NCBI RefSeq assembly: GCF_002954385.1
Contig: NZ_MQVY01000001.1
Coordinates: forward strand, 596,892 to 660,891
Direction of reading: 5' to 3'
Origin: Tenacibaculum sp. SG-28
GTDB lineage: Bacteria > Bacteroidota > Bacteroidia > Flavobacteriales > Flavobacteriaceae
Length of the DNA stretch: 64,000 bases
A program made the position numbers and the translations under genes. Every line of letters begins with the position of its first letter. Positions within the stretch are counted from its first letter, which is position 1. The notes under the pieces are model-generated. The model was given only the letters and a program-made list of their open reading frames with translations. It was not told the DNA's origin and made no database searches. Positions 63,931-64,000 of this stretch are shown one piece after another.

Positions 63931-64000
63931 TCGCATAAAATAGACTTTTAAAAGTTTATCATGTGTATATGTTTTCCATGGAATATAAATTATGGCTATC

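Noticed and set aside
1..64000. CRISPR arrays, tRNAs, rRNAs, prophage or intact insertion sequences
   Set aside because: No regular direct repeats, cloverleaf sequences, rRNA signatures, phage genes or transposase genes were recognised by eye.

Overview
This window reads as chromosomal DNA of a low-GC member of the Flavobacteriaceae (Bacteroidetes). The evidence is the recurrent Bacteroidetes promoter box TAnnTTTG, the near absence of Shine-Dalgarno sites, a type IX secretion (T9SS) sorting domain, a carboxypeptidase-regulatory-type TonB receptor, DUF5606, DUF3822 and DUF4199 proteins, a Bacteroidetes-type small SRP RNA, and an ASPIC/FG-GAP lipoprotein. No tRNA, rRNA, CRISPR array, prophage or intact insertion sequence was seen. 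Most genes are housekeeping.

Layout. 1-3187 (minus): ruvX, def, DUF5606, mazG and an RSH (RelA/SpoT) gene that runs off the left edge. 3304-6790 (plus): dapD, then a three-gene surface-glycan module (WaaE-like glycosyltransferase, TupA-type ATP-grasp protein, Stealth protein), closed by an 88-nt imperfect inverted repeat. 7159-9145 (plus): Sua5/TsaC-type and CCA-adding enzymes for tRNA. 9210-14323 (minus): MsbA-like exporter, phosphosugar mutase, polyprenyl-type glycosyltransferase, DUF4199. 14497-14590: SRP RNA (ffs) with a clear promoter. 14620-16548: xerD and a 1-kb gene-poor stretch rich in hairpins. 16549-23266 (minus): probable operon tpx, dgkA, ftsK, lolA, lptG-like, ribB. 23383-29740: norM, small proteins, an OmpA-like protein, htpG, a FabH-like ketosynthase. 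29844-35842: TonB-dependent receptor, CoA-binding protein, and the minus-strand group pyrR, pyrB, unknown, mini-T9SS protein, rnz. 35981-45479: SulP transporter, oxyR/dps, a large FG-GAP lipoprotein, a TSUP permease, acs. 45626-58147: rsmD, two unknowns, RecD-like helicase, secreted PIG-L protein, a stand-alone methyltransferase, yebC, a DUF3352-like protein, acyl-CoA carboxylase beta. 58221-63132: ScfR/RamB-type regulator divergent from the glyoxylate-shunt genes aceB-aceA across a perfect palindrome. 63392-63868: a GNAT acetyltransferase.

The most striking property of the window is technical or biological slippage. Eleven genes are broken by single-base indels (13 events, 12 of them apparent one-base losses, most in homopolymer runs). 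Several are normally essential (ftsK, msbA-like, lptG-like, Sua5/TsaC). Restoring one base per event gives full-length proteins, and every corrected length is a whole number of codons. Sequencing error is the simplest explanation; transcriptional slippage at A/T runs is the interesting alternative. These genes are annotated here as single genes over their full span.

No clearly new defence or mobile system was found. The best candidates for follow-up are the ScfR operator/aceBA divergon, the cargo-less T9SS mini-protein coupled to rnz, the ribB protein with a dead GTP-cyclohydrolase half, the internally duplicated orphan methyltransferase, the MITE-like element at 6788-6875, and the structured gene-poor region 15527-16548.
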